Shown here: positions 1-9,334 of the stretch, piece by piece
Layout: the number at the start of each line of letters is the position of its first letter
How positions within the stretch are numbered: the stretch's first letter is position 1
Assembly: GCF_003208435.1 (NCBI RefSeq)
Contig: NZ_QKMF01000001.1
Location: 372,001 to 436,000 of the forward strand
Source of the DNA: Pelagimonas varians
GTDB taxonomy: Bacteria; Pseudomonadota; Alphaproteobacteria; Rhodobacterales; Rhodobacteraceae
Length of the DNA: 64,000 nucleotides
Direction of reading: 5' to 3'
Made by a program: the position numbers and the translations under genes
The notes under the pieces: model-generated
What the model saw: only the letters and a program-made list of their open reading frames with translations
What the model was told of the DNA's origin: nothing
Databases searched by the model: none

Positions 1-478
1 AGATATGGGCGGAAAACATCGCGGGTGGCGGGCGCTTTTCCGGTGGAATGTGTTTGGACAATTCCGAAGCTGCACGTTCCAAGACCCCGCGCGCTTTGGC
101 CGAGGCCGAGGCCAGCTCCGGCGAATGGTTTACGCTGATTCCGCTTTCGAACATCGCGATATAATGGCCGGGGTATCGGCGGGCAAATGCCAAATAGGCG
201 CGGCCGGTTGCTTCAAAGGCTGCCAAAGCGGACGGCTGGCCGCTGTCATAGGCAAACTGCATAACGTCCGCGAAGATTTCATAGCCTTGGCGGGCGGCCT
301 CAGCGATGAGATCTTCGCGGCCGGCAAAATGCCGATACACAGCGGCTGGCGTTACTCCGGCCTTTTTCGCGGCTTCGGATAAGGTAAAGCCAGTCGGGCC
401 CTTATCCTCAATAAGGGATAGGGCAGATTCGACCAAAGCCAATCGAAGATTTCCGTGATGATATCCGCGTTTAGGCAT
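1..478 (-). CDS. TetR/AcrR family transcriptional regulator (C-terminus cut off)
   Basis: Reading the minus strand from the ATG at 478 gives at least 159 residues with no stop before the window edge, so the C-terminus is missing. The N-terminus begins MPKRGYHHGNLR, followed by a TetR-type helix-turn-helix of the form GFTLSEAAKKAGVTPAAVYRHF at about residues 27-48. The part after it (GHYIAMFESGISV) resembles the WHG-type ligand/dimer domain of TetR proteins. The ligand cannot be told. PPK2 follows on the same strand but starts far downstream (1374 reads away from here), so this gene lies downstream of ppk2 with only 5 bases between them; they may be cotranscribed. Confidence 0.85.
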   Translation of the reverse strand, partial: MPKRGYHHGNLRLALVESALSLIEDKGPTGFTLSEAAKKAGVTPAAVYRHFAGREDLIAEAARQGYEIFADVMQFAYDSGQPSALAAFEATGRAYLAFARRYPGHYIAMFESGISVNHSPELASASAKARGVLERAASELSKHIPPEKRPPPAMFSAHI

Positions 479-483
479 CGTTC

Positions 484-1374
484 TTAATGTGCTGCCTTGC
501 TGTTGGAACTGTTCCAGATTTCTGGTCCAGCACAAATTTTCGGGTCCGTGTCCCCAATGGACTTGGCGTCTTTTTGGGCATAATCAAGGCTGTTCAACAC
601 ATGCCGGATGGCCTGCAAGCGCGCCCGCTTTTTGTCGTCAGAGCGGATCACTGTCCAGGGCGCGTCCTTGGTATGGGTGCGCTCAAGGGTTTCTTGAATC
701 GCTTCTGAATAGGCATCCCATTTCTTCAAACCTTCAACGTCGATCCACGACAGCTTCCACTGTTTTAACAGATCGCTTTCGCGTTTCAAAAACCGGCGCA
801 ATTGTTCTGCGCGGCCAACGTTGAGCCAGAATTTAAAGACATGTATGCCTTCGTCCACCAACATTCGTTCAAAGTCAGGGGTTTGCTGGAAGAAATGCTT
901 TCGCTGCTCTGGTTCGCAAAACCCAAAAACATGTTCCACAACGCCGCGATTGTACCAGCTGCGATCAAAGAAAACGATTTCACCGCCGGCGGGCAGATGA
1001 TCAATATAGCGTTGGAAATACCATTGTGTGGCTTCGGTGTCCGAAGGTTTGGACAGCGCGACCACGCGGGCACCGCGGGGGTTCAGGTTGGTCCGGAACC
1101 GGCTGATTGTGCCGCCTTTGCCAGCGGCGTCGCGGCCCTCAAAGACGATGGCAATCCGCGCACCGGTTTGCTTGGCCCAAGCTTGCAGTTTGACCAGTTC
1201 AACCTGCAAGTCGTCCATCTCGCGCTCATAGTCTTTGCGCTTCATCTGGCTTTTGTATGGATAGGATGCATCCAGAATGTCATCCTTGTCGGCAGTCTTG
1301 ATCGCGCGCCTGATTTCCTCAGGCGCGGTGTCTTGGTGAAACGCCGAAATGGCACCATCAAACGGCAAGGTCAT
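484..1374 (-). CDS. ppk2: Polyphosphate kinase 2 family protein
   Basis: 296 residues, normal length for single-domain PPK2 enzymes, which transfer phosphate between polyphosphate and nucleotides (usually making GTP or ATP from the diphosphate). Walker A is GRDAAGKGG at about residues 80-88 and the Walker B/lid segment FDRSWYNR is at 136-143; both are hallmarks of the family. A further conserved stretch, [16 protein letters not shown], follows. It is cytoplasmic, with no signal peptide. The metA gene lies 84 bases upstream on the same strand and the tetR gene 5 bases downstream. Nucleotide preference cannot be read from the sequence alone. Confidence 0.93.
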   Translation of the reverse strand: MTLPFDGAISAFHQDTAPEEIRRAIKTADKDDILDASYPYKSQMKRKDYEREMDDLQVELVKLQAWAKQTGARIAIVFEGRDAAGKGGTISRFRTNLNPRGARVVALSKPSDTEATQWYFQRYIDHLPAGGEIVFFDRSWYNRGVVEHVFGFCEPEQRKHFFQQTPDFERMLVDEGIHVFKFWLNVGRAEQLRRFLKRESDLLKQWKLSWIDVEGLKKWDAYSEAIQETLERTHTKDAPWTVIRSDDKKRARLQAIRHVLNSLDYAQKDAKSIGDTDPKICAGPEIWNSSNSKAAH

Positions 1375-1457
1375 GTCTGCTCCTCTTCGTATCCGATGGA
1401 TACTATGTGACGCCCCAAGGCTGAACGCAAACGGTTGCCGTCGATTTAACGTCAGCC

Positions 1458-2393
1458 TTACGGGTCTTTAGGCGGCTTTCCGATGTCTGCCATAGAAAAC
1501 GCAGTGGTTTGGTACAACTCATTGATCCAATTGCCATACAAAAGGTGGGCATGGCTGCGCCAGCGGTTTTGCGGCTTTTTGCTCGGGTCATCATCGGGAT
1601 AGTAGTTGGCCGGAATATTGATAGGTGTGCCCGCATCCACGTCGCGGTCATACTCTTCTTTCAAGGTGCTGCTGTCGTATTCAAAATGGTTGAAAATATA
1701 CAGGGCACGATGGTCCTTGTCTTCGACCAAACACGGACCGGTCTCTTCGGAATCGATCAAAATTGACAAGCCGGCCTTTGTGATTTCATCGCGCTGCAAC
1801 TCTGTCCAACGCGATACAGGTATGACCATGTCGTCTGAGAAACCGCGCAGATAGGGCGATGCCGGATCGTTGTTGCGATGCCGAACACAGCCAAAGGCCT
1901 TGGCATCCAAACTGTGTTTGGCCACTTTGTGGAAATAGTAGATCATCGCCATACCGCCCCAGCACACGCCAAAAGTGGAATGCACATGGGTTTGGGTCCA
2001 GTCAAAGACCTGGCACAATTCGTCCCAATAGGTGACGTCTTCAAACGGCATTTGTTCGATGGGCGCACCGGTGATGATCAAGCCGTCGAATTTTTCACCC
2101 GTTGCTGCAACCTCGGAAAACGGGCGGTAAAACGCCTCCATGTGCTCAGCTGCGGTGTTGCGAGTCTGATGTTCGCTCATCCGGATTAGGGACAATTCGA
2201 TCTGCAACGGGGTCGCGCCGATCAAGCGGGCGAACTGGTTCTCGGTTTGGATCTTTTTCGGCATCAGGTTGAGCAAACCGATGCGCAATGGCCGGATGTC
2301 CTGACGCGATGCTGCATCCTCGGACATGACCATAACACCTTCGTTCGTTAGAACGTCAAAGGCGGGCAGGTCAGAGGGCAGTTTTATAGGCAT
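1458..2393 (-). CDS. metA: Homoserine O-acyltransferase MetA (probably acetyl-CoA-using)
   Basis: 311 residues of the MetA family, which activates homoserine in methionine synthesis. The catalytic Cys144 sits in FGVCWGGMA, and His236 and Glu238 in NHFEYD complete the triad. The residue after TGAPI is Glu113; in characterised MetA proteins Glu at this place favours acetyl-CoA and Gly favours succinyl-CoA, so acetylation is inferred in spite of the family name. The 65-base gap to the upstream ATPase gene shows no match I can recognise to the SAM-II aptamer often found before metA in other alphaproteobacteria. A transsulfuration-type PLP enzyme, a possible next step, is encoded at 44172. Confidence 0.93.
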   Translation of the reverse strand: MPIKLPSDLPAFDVLTNEGVMVMSEDAASRQDIRPLRIGLLNLMPKKIQTENQFARLIGATPLQIELSLIRMSEHQTRNTAAEHMEAFYRPFSEVAATGEKFDGLIITGAPIEQMPFEDVTYWDELCQVFDWTQTHVHSTFGVCWGGMAMIYYFHKVAKHSLDAKAFGCVRHRNNDPASPYLRGFSDDMVIPVSRWTELQRDEITKAGLSILIDSEETGPCLVEDKDHRALYIFNHFEYDSSTLKEEYDRDVDAGTPINIPANYYPDDDPSKKPQNRWRSHAHLLYGNWINELYQTTAFSMADIGKPPKDP

Positions 2394-2458
2394 TGGACAA
2401 ATCCTGAGTTACGGAGTGACTGTGATAAGAGGCGCTGGCGCAAACAACAAGCGTTGCG

Positions 2459-3331
2459 TCAGTTTCGTGAAGATAAGTGACCCAAGGCCGCGCCGATTAC
2501 GGATGTGAAATCAGCAGCATCGCGGACCGTTGCCATGTCCGACGCGTCCACCGTGACGCCCCAGTTGCGCGCCATTGCCTCATACAAGGGTTGGCGATGG
2601 GCCAGGGCTTTGGCGTAGGTCCAGCGGATAAAGGCGTCCGGATCCACTTTGGAGGGGGCTTTTCCGGTCTCTAAAAGATAGCTGTCCCATGCTTGGGTCA
2701 AGAATTGCGGCTGGTAGGCCATTGGTTTCGGGGCGGCATCAAACCGGCGCACCAATTCGTCTGTATGGCCGTCGGTTCCGCGAATCCAAACCATCAACGC
2801 CTGTTTGTCCAGCGCCGACAGTATTGGATCGGCTGGGTCATCAGGATCCACCCATTCGCAAATTGACCCGCCTGTGTCGCAGACAAAATGCGGGTAGTCA
2901 TACAGATCGCCCGCGCGCTGAATGAAATATTCGGTGTCCAGTAGGGCTTGGCGTTCGGCTCGCTCAAACTGGGCCTGACGTCGGCGGTATTCTTCGATCT
3001 CAAGACCATTGAGGTCCGGATCTCCTGGTTTGCCAAGGTAGGCCGATACAGGAGTAAGGTTTTCAAAACTGATATTGGACCCGATATAGATCGAATCCGT
3101 CATCAACAGCTCACGCAGAAACGGGTTTTTCATCGCCTCGCGTTTGGCATTGTCAGCGATGTATTCGCCCATGTACCGTGTACCAATCCGGTAATCGATT
3201 GAGTAGTGAAACCAATCACCACTGTCGCGCAACAGGTTGGAAATATGGGTTTTTCCAAGACCGGACATTGCAAAAAGCACAACGCGTTTTTGCGCGGCTT
3301 CACGCCATTCGGGTTCACTATTGTATCGCAT
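2459..3331 (-). CDS. P-loop ATPase of unknown role
   Basis: 290 residues. I chose the ATG at 3331 because AAAGGA lies 7 bases upstream; a frame-compatible upstream start at 3376 would lie inside a region without a clear ribosome site. The N-terminal Walker A reads AMSGLGKTHIS (residues 21-31), next to a hydrophobic strand VVLF. The rest is acidic and soluble with no known domain that I recognise; a DTGGS segment may be part of the nucleotide site. It is read in the same direction as metA, 65 bases upstream of it, so the two may share a transcript. The fold suggests a kinase-like or ATPase activity; the substrate is unknown. Confidence 0.75.
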   Translation of the reverse strand: MRYNSEPEWREAAQKRVVLFAMSGLGKTHISNLLRDSGDWFHYSIDYRIGTRYMGEYIADNAKREAMKNPFLRELLMTDSIYIGSNISFENLTPVSAYLGKPGDPDLNGLEIEEYRRRQAQFERAERQALLDTEYFIQRAGDLYDYPHFVCDTGGSICEWVDPDDPADPILSALDKQALMVWIRGTDGHTDELVRRFDAAPKPMAYQPQFLTQAWDSYLLETGKAPSKVDPDAFIRWTYAKALAHRQPLYEAMARNWGVTVDASDMATVRDAADFTSVIGAALGHLSSRN

Positions 3332-3385
3332 GCTTGGTCCTTTGCCGCGCGTCTTTGCTTTGATTACGCGCGCCAAAGGGCAAGG

Positions 3386-4291
3386 TCAAATCTTGCGCCT
3401 TGGGATTTTCACGCGTGGGTCCAATAAGACCAGCCCAAGGGCCAGTATCGCAAAGCCGAAGTAGGCGGTGGTTTGCAACGTTTCTCCCCGTACGGCGTTC
3501 CCCAATACAATGGCGACCGGCGGGATCAATAGGGTCACAAGCAGCAGATTTCCGGAGCCTGCCATCGCCAGAATTTTATAATACAACAGGTAAGCACCGG
3601 CGGTTGCGACAATGGCAAAATACAACACGCCTGCCCATGTTGTTGCGGACAAAGACAGGTCAGGTATGCCTTCGCTCCAAAGCATGATCGGCACCATCAT
3701 CAGGCTGGAACAGGTGAGCATGCCTGTGCTGGCATGTAGGGCCGACAGCCCCTGCAACCGCAAGCGCGCCCAGGCTCCGGCAAATGCATAGCTGAATGTT
3801 CCTGCAATTACAGCAAGTTGCGGGGTTGAGTTCACGTCAAAACTGATAAGGTTGCTGGGACCGATCGCAACGGCCACACCGCAAAAGCCAATCACGACCC
3901 CCAATGTTTTGCGCCGTGTCAATTGTTCATCAGCAAAAAACAGTGCCGCCACGAGAACTCCGAAAACGGCCGTCGTTGCATTTAGGATCGAGGTTAATCC
4001 TGTCTCGATGTAAACCTGCCCCCAAGCCATCAGGCAAAAGGGAATAACATTGTTCAAAAGGCCCATGCCGCCAAGCCCGATCCAAAGGGCAGGGGATTTG
4101 GGTATCGGGTCGCGCTTGATCAAAATAATGATCCACAGCAAGGTTGCTGCGATTGAAGTTCGGTAAAAGACCGAAGTGATGGGGCCGATTTCGTCCAGTG
4201 CCGTACGAATGGCCAAAAAACTACCGCCCCAGATGATAGCGAGAAGTGCCAGTGCGCCCCAAGCGCGCGTGGAAAGATGTGTTTGTGTCAT
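3386..4291 (-). CDS. DMT-superfamily (EamA) transporter
   Basis: 301 residues with about ten hydrophobic segments arranged as two EamA repeats, typical of drug/metabolite exporters of the inner membrane. The first repeat starts ALLAIIWGGSFLAIRTALDE and the second half includes AVIAGTFSYAFAGAWARLRL. The C-terminus is basic (RVKIPRRKI). It lies just upstream of the P-loop ATPase gene on the same strand (54 bases). The substrate cannot be predicted. A second, distinct EamA protein is encoded at 5799-6674. Confidence 0.88.
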   Translation of the reverse strand: MTQTHLSTRAWGALALLAIIWGGSFLAIRTALDEIGPITSVFYRTSIAATLLWIIILIKRDPIPKSPALWIGLGGMGLLNNVIPFCLMAWGQVYIETGLTSILNATTAVFGVLVAALFFADEQLTRRKTLGVVIGFCGVAVAIGPSNLISFDVNSTPQLAVIAGTFSYAFAGAWARLRLQGLSALHASTGMLTCSSLMMVPIMLWSEGIPDLSLSATTWAGVLYFAIVATAGAYLLYYKILAMAGSGNLLLVTLLIPPVAIVLGNAVRGETLQTTAYFGFAILALGLVLLDPRVKIPRRKI

Positions 4292-4348
4292 ACGACGTGA
4301 CTAGTCACTTTTGCATCTTGGAAACGATCCGAATGTTGCGCAAGCCGC

Positions 4349-4390
4349 AAAAAAAAACGCGCCCAAACCGAGTGAAGTTTGAGCGCGTTT
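4349..4390 (-). terminator. Rho-independent terminator after the FadL-like gene
   Basis: On the minus strand AACGCGCTCAAAC pairs with GTTTGGGCGCGTT across a short loop and is followed by nine T residues. It begins about 20 bases after the stop codon of the outer-membrane protein gene. Confidence 0.85.
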
Positions 4391-4408
4391 GAAGGGCAAA
4401 ACCCTATT

Positions 4409-5689
4409 TTAGAACGATACGGTCAGGGACAAACCCATGCCAATCGCGGAGTTATCTTCGAATTTGACGCCGCTGGCATCCTCTGCGTTGCCGAGGCTGA
4501 CATATTCAATGCCGCCGCGCAGTTTGACGTTGCCGTCGACCAACTGGCCGCCAATTCCAAAGGACATCAGGCCATCGGTTGGTGACAGGCGTGAAATGTC
4601 TCCTCCGTTGGACTTTTCATAGCGCACTTGTGCAAAACCGGACGCTTTTTCATTGAACTTGTGGCCAACACCAACGCGCCAAGTGATTGTGTCATCATCC
4701 AAGCCGGTGACTTCGGTTCCGGTTACGGCTTCATAGCCTGGCGTGCGCACTTCCCATTTGGACCATTCTGTCCATTTGATGCTACCAAATACCAGGGTAT
4801 TTTTCGCGACGCCTGATTGGAAATCCAACTTAACCGACTGAGGAAGTGTGATTTTGGTCGTATCGTCCAAATCAACTCCCAAGGCTGGAATGACTTCGTG
4901 GGTGTCAAAGGAATGCTCGATCTCGCTTTCCCAAGTCAGGCCGACCCGCAGTGCAATATCTGGAATTTGGTAAGCAGCCCCAAGGACATAACCAAATTGA
5001 CCATCTCGGTTGCTTTGTGCCGAATAGGCCCAATTTGTGCCGCCCACAGCCGGCGGAGTTGTCGCCAAAGCCGTGCCTAGTGTACGGGCTTCTGTTCCCA
5101 ATTCACGCGCCTGCGCGCCCAATTTCGCGGCTGTCTCCAGATCACCAGACGCGGCGGCCACAGCGGCTTGACGTCCCAAGTTGGTGGCCTGATTGCCAAG
5201 GTCCATCGCATGATTGCCAACGGCCCGACCTACCAATGCCTCAGGGATCGTGATTTCCGCGGTGCTTTGAACATAGCGTGCGCCGCCATAGACGGAAAAG
5301 CGATCGCTGACGTCATACTTCAAAATGAAAGCAACTTGTTCAGAGTCCCAAGTGGCCGTCAAACCTGCATAGACACCCTCGCGGTAGTCGGCGTCAGCCC
5401 CGTATGCATCGTTCACAAACAAGCCGAACGACAGTCTGTCGCCGATGTCTTTCTTGTAACCGGCGGAAATCGACGTATAGTTTTTGGCCATATTCCCGGT
5501 GGATCCGCCGCCCAGAGCCGCAGGGTATTTCCCCGATACCTGCGGATTGACCAATGTGACCGAGACATTTGCCTGATCGCCGTCCTGGAACAAAAGTCCG
5601 TAATCGTTACTTGAGCGTTCTATACCACCTGCGGTTGCGACCGTTGCTGTGGCAACGACCGCACCTGCGGCCATGAGTGTCTTTTTCAT
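4409..5689 (-). CDS. FadL/TodX-like outer-membrane transport protein
   Basis: 426 residues from the ATG at 5689, preceded by GAGGG; this start gives a clean signal peptide (MKKTLMAAGAVVATATVATA). The protein is rich in alternating beta-strand patterns and ends in SLTVSF with a terminal Phe, as outer-membrane barrels do. Motifs such as NDYGLLFQDGDQANVSVT near the mature N-terminus fit the OMPP1/FadL family, which takes up hydrophobic compounds such as fatty acids. Residues about 158-216 break the barrel pattern with an Ala/Gly/Gln-rich helical repeat (LGNQATNLGRQAAVAA and later copies). It is followed by a strong terminator. The EamA gene upstream ends 110 bases away. Confidence 0.85.
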   Translation of the reverse strand: MKKTLMAAGAVVATATVATAGGIERSSNDYGLLFQDGDQANVSVTLVNPQVSGKYPAALGGGSTGNMAKNYTSISAGYKKDIGDRLSFGLFVNDAYGADADYREGVYAGLTATWDSEQVAFILKYDVSDRFSVYGGARYVQSTAEITIPEALVGRAVGNHAMDLGNQATNLGRQAAVAAASGDLETAAKLGAQARELGTEARTLGTALATTPPAVGGTNWAYSAQSNRDGQFGYVLGAAYQIPDIALRVGLTWESEIEHSFDTHEVIPALGVDLDDTTKITLPQSVKLDFQSGVAKNTLVFGSIKWTEWSKWEVRTPGYEAVTGTEVTGLDDDTITWRVGVGHKFNEKASGFAQVRYEKSNGGDISRLSPTDGLMSFGIGGQLVDGNVKLRGGIEYVSLGNAEDASGVKFEDNSAIGMGLSLTVSF

Positions 5690-5798
5690 AATTTCCCTCG
5701 TGCCCGAAATCGGGTTGTCTCCGATCATTATGGTAAGAGACGAATTCAAGTGCGGTCAATTTTGACTGTACGTAAAGGTGACGCGCAGAAACGCTACG

Positions 5799-6674
5799 TC
5801 ACGTTTTTGTAACAGTCTTGCGCCGAGATTCGAGCCAAATGTTGGTGTAGTTGGCCAAAAAAATTAGCGCGGCACCCAGAAACACATATCTGTCCAAAGA
5901 TTCGTCATACAAAAACATCCCGACAAAAGCGACGATAGGCAGTCGGGTGAAATCGATTGGTATAACCACCGTCGCCGGTGCCAAGCTGAGGGCTGTGGTC
6001 AAACAGTAGTGAGCAAACAACCCGGTGAGGGAGACCAAAACAACCCACGGGAGACTGGTGAATTGTGGCAATGCAATCTGACCATCGGTACCGGCGCAAA
6101 TGACACCAAAGACAAGTTGCATGGCGGTCAACCAAAACAAGATATTGGTGATTTTGTCGGTTCGGGTCAAAAGGCGTGTGAACACGGCGGATCCGGCAAA
6201 ACCAATCGCTGCCAATGCCGCTGCGACCTGACCCATGTTCAAACTGCCGGGATCAGGGCGTGTGACGATCAAAATGCCGATAAAGCCAACGATTGCCGCC
6301 AAAACACGGTTGGCTGTCAGCCGTTCGCTCAGCACCAATGGGCTGAGAAGCAAAACCCAAATCGGTGACGTAAATTCAAGCGCAAAAACTTGCGCCAGCG
6401 GGATCACGGTGATTGCAAAAAACCAAAGGTTTTGACCGGCGAAATGGGAAATATTGCGCAAAAAATGCAACCCAAGCCGGGTTGGTGCAATGTCTTTATG
6501 CGTGCCGAAAACCCGCGCCATGCTGAGCACAACCACAACACCGATCGCAGACCGATACATCATGATTTCAAACGTATCGAGTTCCAGACTGATCGCACGC
6601 CCTGCAATAGCCATTACGGTAAAGGACACAATGGCTCCGCTCATCCAAAGACAAGCCTGCAAAATCGTATTCAT
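5799..6674 (-). CDS. DMT-superfamily (EamA) transporter
   Basis: 291 residues, about ten transmembrane segments in two EamA repeats. The first repeat contains MYRSAIGVVVVLSMARVFG and the second GLFAHYCLTTALSLAPATVV, which are common features of this superfamily. The C-terminus is short and charged (ESRRKTVTKT). It sits between the FadL-like gene and the broken mprF gene, all on the minus strand, with 90 to 110 base gaps. The substrate is not predictable. It differs clearly in sequence from the EamA protein at 3386-4291. Confidence 0.88.
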   Translation of the reverse strand: MNTILQACLWMSGAIVSFTVMAIAGRAISLELDTFEIMMYRSAIGVVVVLSMARVFGTHKDIAPTRLGLHFLRNISHFAGQNLWFFAITVIPLAQVFALEFTSPIWVLLLSPLVLSERLTANRVLAAIVGFIGILIVTRPDPGSLNMGQVAAALAAIGFAGSAVFTRLLTRTDKITNILFWLTAMQLVFGVICAGTDGQIALPQFTSLPWVVLVSLTGLFAHYCLTTALSLAPATVVIPIDFTRLPIVAFVGMFLYDESLDRYVFLGAALIFLANYTNIWLESRRKTVTKT

Positions 6675-6764
6675 CAGTGGAAAAGCCCCGCCCAGTTGGA
6701 ACGCCAGACTGTGCAGCGGAGTTCATTGAAAGGCAAGCCGCTGCGTGTTGGAAACGTCGCTGGC

Positions 6765-7814
6765 TTAAGCTGAGCGCCGGGTTTGACTTTGAACTTCAAC
6801 GACCGGTTTCGGGATTTCACCGGTTAGCATCGCATCTATCCGCCAAGGATCTTCCAGCGCATAGACAATCGGATCAGGGCGGTGGATTGCTTGCCAAAGG
6901 TCTGCCGCTGCAATCAGGAGCGCAGCTTTGGTTGGGGCCGCCATATACAAGGGCCGCCATGTTGGGGCAAAACTTTCTTTGAACCGCGCAAGTCCTGTGG
7001 CAACCCTTGAATACTTGGACAGATTTGGATGCGGTAAAGCGGCCAGATTGAATTCTTCAAAGCCATGCTGTCGCGCATATTCAATCATAAAGTGGATCAA
7101 GCCGTGCATTGTTCCGGTTGGAATATCTTGTTTGTGTCGCATCACATCCAAGCTCATGATTTTGCTTTCCGTAACGGCAGAGGCAAAGGCAATCAGCTGG
7201 CCGTTGTGAAACGCTGCGAACAGCGGTTTTGTCTCTAGGTACAGGGGGCAAAAGCGTCCCATTGTCAGGCCTCTCTCTTTGCCATGGCTGTCTTCCCAAG
7301 CTTGGTGAATGTCTTGCAACAAGCCCCAGTCGGTTGGGGCAACATCTGTGTTGAGCTGGCGAAAATCTAGTCCGGCAGCTTCGGATTTGCGCAGGAACCG
7401 ACGCAGTTGTCGCCGCTCTGACCCTTGGAGTGTGAAGGATTGCGGTGCAATCACTGCCTCGACGGCGACGGCGGCAATGTCCCATTTTGAACGCCGGGAA
7501 ATTACAGCATCCCTGGCTGCCAGCTTGTACAGGCATGCCACCCGGTTTTGATTGCGCGCAAGCGTTTTGAGGGGCGGCAAAAGGTCTTGTAATTCGCCGT
7601 GTGTCGGCCCCAAAAACAGGCTCAGTGTTTGGGCGGTACGCAGCACGCAGCCAGCACTGTGCGGTGTTTGAACCAAGAGTGTCTGCGCTTGGCTCGCAAT
7701 ACAATGCTCGGCCCTTGGGCCACGGGTCGGGCCCGGCGGCGGTGGCGTTTGGGCGGGGCTCGACGGTGGGTGCAAGGCCTGCATAGGCCAGCCCCACCAA
7801 ACACGGGCCAACAT
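6765..7814 (-). CDS. mprF: MprF C-terminal part: aminoacyl-phosphatidylglycerol synthetase domain (separate frame)
   Basis: This frame encodes the DUF2156/GNAT-like synthetase half of MprF, which transfers an amino acid from tRNA to phosphatidylglycerol. Recognisable pieces are RRQLRRFLRKSEAAGLDFR, DWGLLQDIHQAWEDSHGKERG, GRFCPLYLETKPLFAAFHNG and LAALPHPNLSKYSRVATGLARFKESFAP. The N-terminal ~35 residues are a Pro-rich stretch that overlaps the end of the flippase frame, so true coding of this half probably starts near 7720. An ATG at 7784 has a GGTGGGG sequence upstream, so separate translation is possible. With the flippase half in another frame, the gene is either frameshifted or split; see the next entry. 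Confidence 0.75.
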   Translation of the reverse strand: MLARVWWGWPMQALHPPSSPAQTPPPPGPTRGPRAEHCIASQAQTLLVQTPHSAGCVLRTAQTLSLFLGPTHGELQDLLPPLKTLARNQNRVACLYKLAARDAVISRRSKWDIAAVAVEAVIAPQSFTLQGSERRQLRRFLRKSEAAGLDFRQLNTDVAPTDWGLLQDIHQAWEDSHGKERGLTMGRFCPLYLETKPLFAAFHNGQLIAFASAVTESKIMSLDVMRHKQDIPTGTMHGLIHFMIEYARQHGFEEFNLAALPHPNLSKYSRVATGLARFKESFAPTWRPLYMAAPTKAALLIAAADLWQAIHRPDPIVYALEDPWRIDAMLTGEIPKPVVEVQSQTRRSA

Positions 7815-8658
7815 AATAGACGATACGAAAGGCGATCAAGGCTGCGGCCAGCGGCGCCATATCGCCGTTTGGGATTATGGCGACCAAGGCCATTTCAAAG
7901 GGACCAACACCGCCCGGCGTTCCACCAACCATTCCCGCTCCAAGTGCAACGGAAAAAGCCGCAACCAACATCAACAGGGGCGGTGCTATTTCGGGCGGCA
8001 ACAGCAAATGCAGCGCTATACCGGCGCAGAGCAAATCAACCCCCGCCAAAAGGGACATATGTGCCATGGCTGGTAAGCTTGGCATTGCGATCTTGAAGCC
8101 AAACAGCCGGAGCGCGGGGAAGCGCATCAGGACGTATGCGGCACCCAAACTCAATGCTGGTAAGGTAAAGACAGCCAACCATCCGATGTTTAAGAGCACG
8201 GGCACACCAATCGAAACTGTCAGCAAGGCCCAACCTGCCAAAAAGCCAATGGTTACAAAGCCCGTCAGATTGGCGATCTGTGTGTGCCCCAAAGCGGGCA
8301 TCATTCTCCATCGAATGGCCCCGCCAATAACGGGCCCAAAGCCTGTGGTTTGTCCCAAGGCAATCGCTGCAGCCCCAGTTTTGCGGGCGTCGTGTGGATC
8401 AATGCCTGTGCGAAAATGCCGATGTGCGATCACATCATATTGTGCGACGGCCCAAAAGCTGCCTGCCGTTGCCAGTGCCGCAGCCAACCAGCGCCACCGC
8501 GGAATGGCATCAAAGGCAGCCCGTACAGCTTGCCAATCGAGGTTTTGCGCCTTGCTCCACAAAAGCCACATAAAAATGAGACCGACAGCCAAAGGCAAAA
8601 TGCGCCGCAAGGTGTCAGAAAAAGGGATCAGCACTGCTTTGACCACCGGGAACTCCAC
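7081..8658 (-). pseudogene. mprF: MprF N-terminal flippase part, frameshifted before the synthetase domain
   Basis: The first ~300 residues are a polytopic membrane domain (DUF2157/UPF0104-like flippase) with segments such as GMVGGTPGGVGPFEMALVA, typical of the lysyl-phosphatidylglycerol flippase half of MprF. After GLAYAGLAP (about 7780) the frame turns into Cys/Arg-rich nonsense, while the synthetase half continues in another frame from about 7720. A one-base insertion or deletion between roughly 7700 and 7780 would join them into one protein of about 620 residues. The start is a GTG: 8658 is the longest, but GGAG lies 6 bases before a GTG at 8646, which is the likelier start. A true pseudogene and a sequencing error are equally consistent with what I see. 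Confidence 0.7.
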
Positions 8659-8800
8659 TCATAAGAACCAATGGTTTAGCGCACCGAATGCTGCATGCAT
8701 GTTAAAGAAACATTTGGAGTATTTGGAATTCGATTAAGTTTTTGGGGATCACCGCCGGGGAGTGGGTCGCCTGTGTGCAATTTGCCCAAACTCATGGGAC

Positions 8801-8831
8801 AAAAAAAGGGGCGCTACAGCGCCCCTTTTTC
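8801..8831 (-). terminator. Rho-independent terminator after the DUF1476 gene
   Basis: Minus strand: AAGGGGCGCTGTAGCGCCCCTT followed by a run of T. It lies just downstream of the stop codon at 8852. Confidence 0.85.
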
Positions 8832-8851
8832 AAATTCGATTTGCCTGGAAG

Positions 8852-9163
8852 TCAGACTTCTTTGACGATCTGGCCTTTGGCCTCGACCAGCATTTCAGCC
8901 GCTTTTGCGCGAACTTCTTCGGCAGTGACATTGCCAACGTCGCCAACAACTTTGCGCACCACATCTTCGTGGCCGGCTTCTTCGAAGTCTGATTTTACAA
9001 CTTCGGTGGCATAGGCAGCTGCGTCATCGCCGGTTTTGCCCATTTTTTCCGCGGCCCAAAGGCCCAGCAACTTGTTGGCACGTGCTTGTGCCTTAAAGTT
9101 CATTTCTTCGTCATGGGCGAACTTGTTCTCGAATGCGCTTTCGCGATCGTCGAAGGTGGTCAT
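8852..9163 (-). CDS. DUF1476 protein, F1-ATPase inhibitor zeta family
   Basis: 103 residues from the ATG at 9163, which has GAGGGAG 9 bases upstream; longer readings of this frame run into purC on the other strand and are spurious. The sequence MTTFDDRESAFENKFAHDEE and LLGLWAAEKMG matches the DUF1476 family, whose Paracoccus member is the zeta subunit that blocks the ATP hydrolysis of F1Fo-ATP synthase through its N-terminus. It is soluble, acidic and helical. It is divergent from purC across 171 bases, an order that is common in Rhodobacteraceae. Function here is by family. Confidence 0.9.
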   Translation of the reverse strand: MTTFDDRESAFENKFAHDEEMNFKAQARANKLLGLWAAEKMGKTGDDAAAYATEVVKSDFEEAGHEDVVRKVVGDVGNVTAEEVRAKAAEMLVEAKGQIVKEV

Positions 9164-9334
9164 GTTTTTGGCTCCCTCGGGATAAATGTTTCCCTTTCGA
9201 TATGACCTGCCAAAGCGCTGTGTGCAAGTGCTAGGGCGCCGCATGTGGTCGGAAAGCTTGCGGCACCGGAGCAGTTGCACTATGTGTGCGCCAACCCGCG
9301 CTCGGCATGCGCGGCCTATTTTGAAAGGGCTCCG

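Noticed and set aside
802-1410. Plus-strand 202-codon frame opposite ppk2
   Set aside because: It mirrors the PPK2 coding strand, with no family match of its own.
2394-2458. SAM-II riboswitch before metA
   Set aside because: The 65-base gap lacks the conserved SAM-II core segments and the upstream gene ends directly before it.
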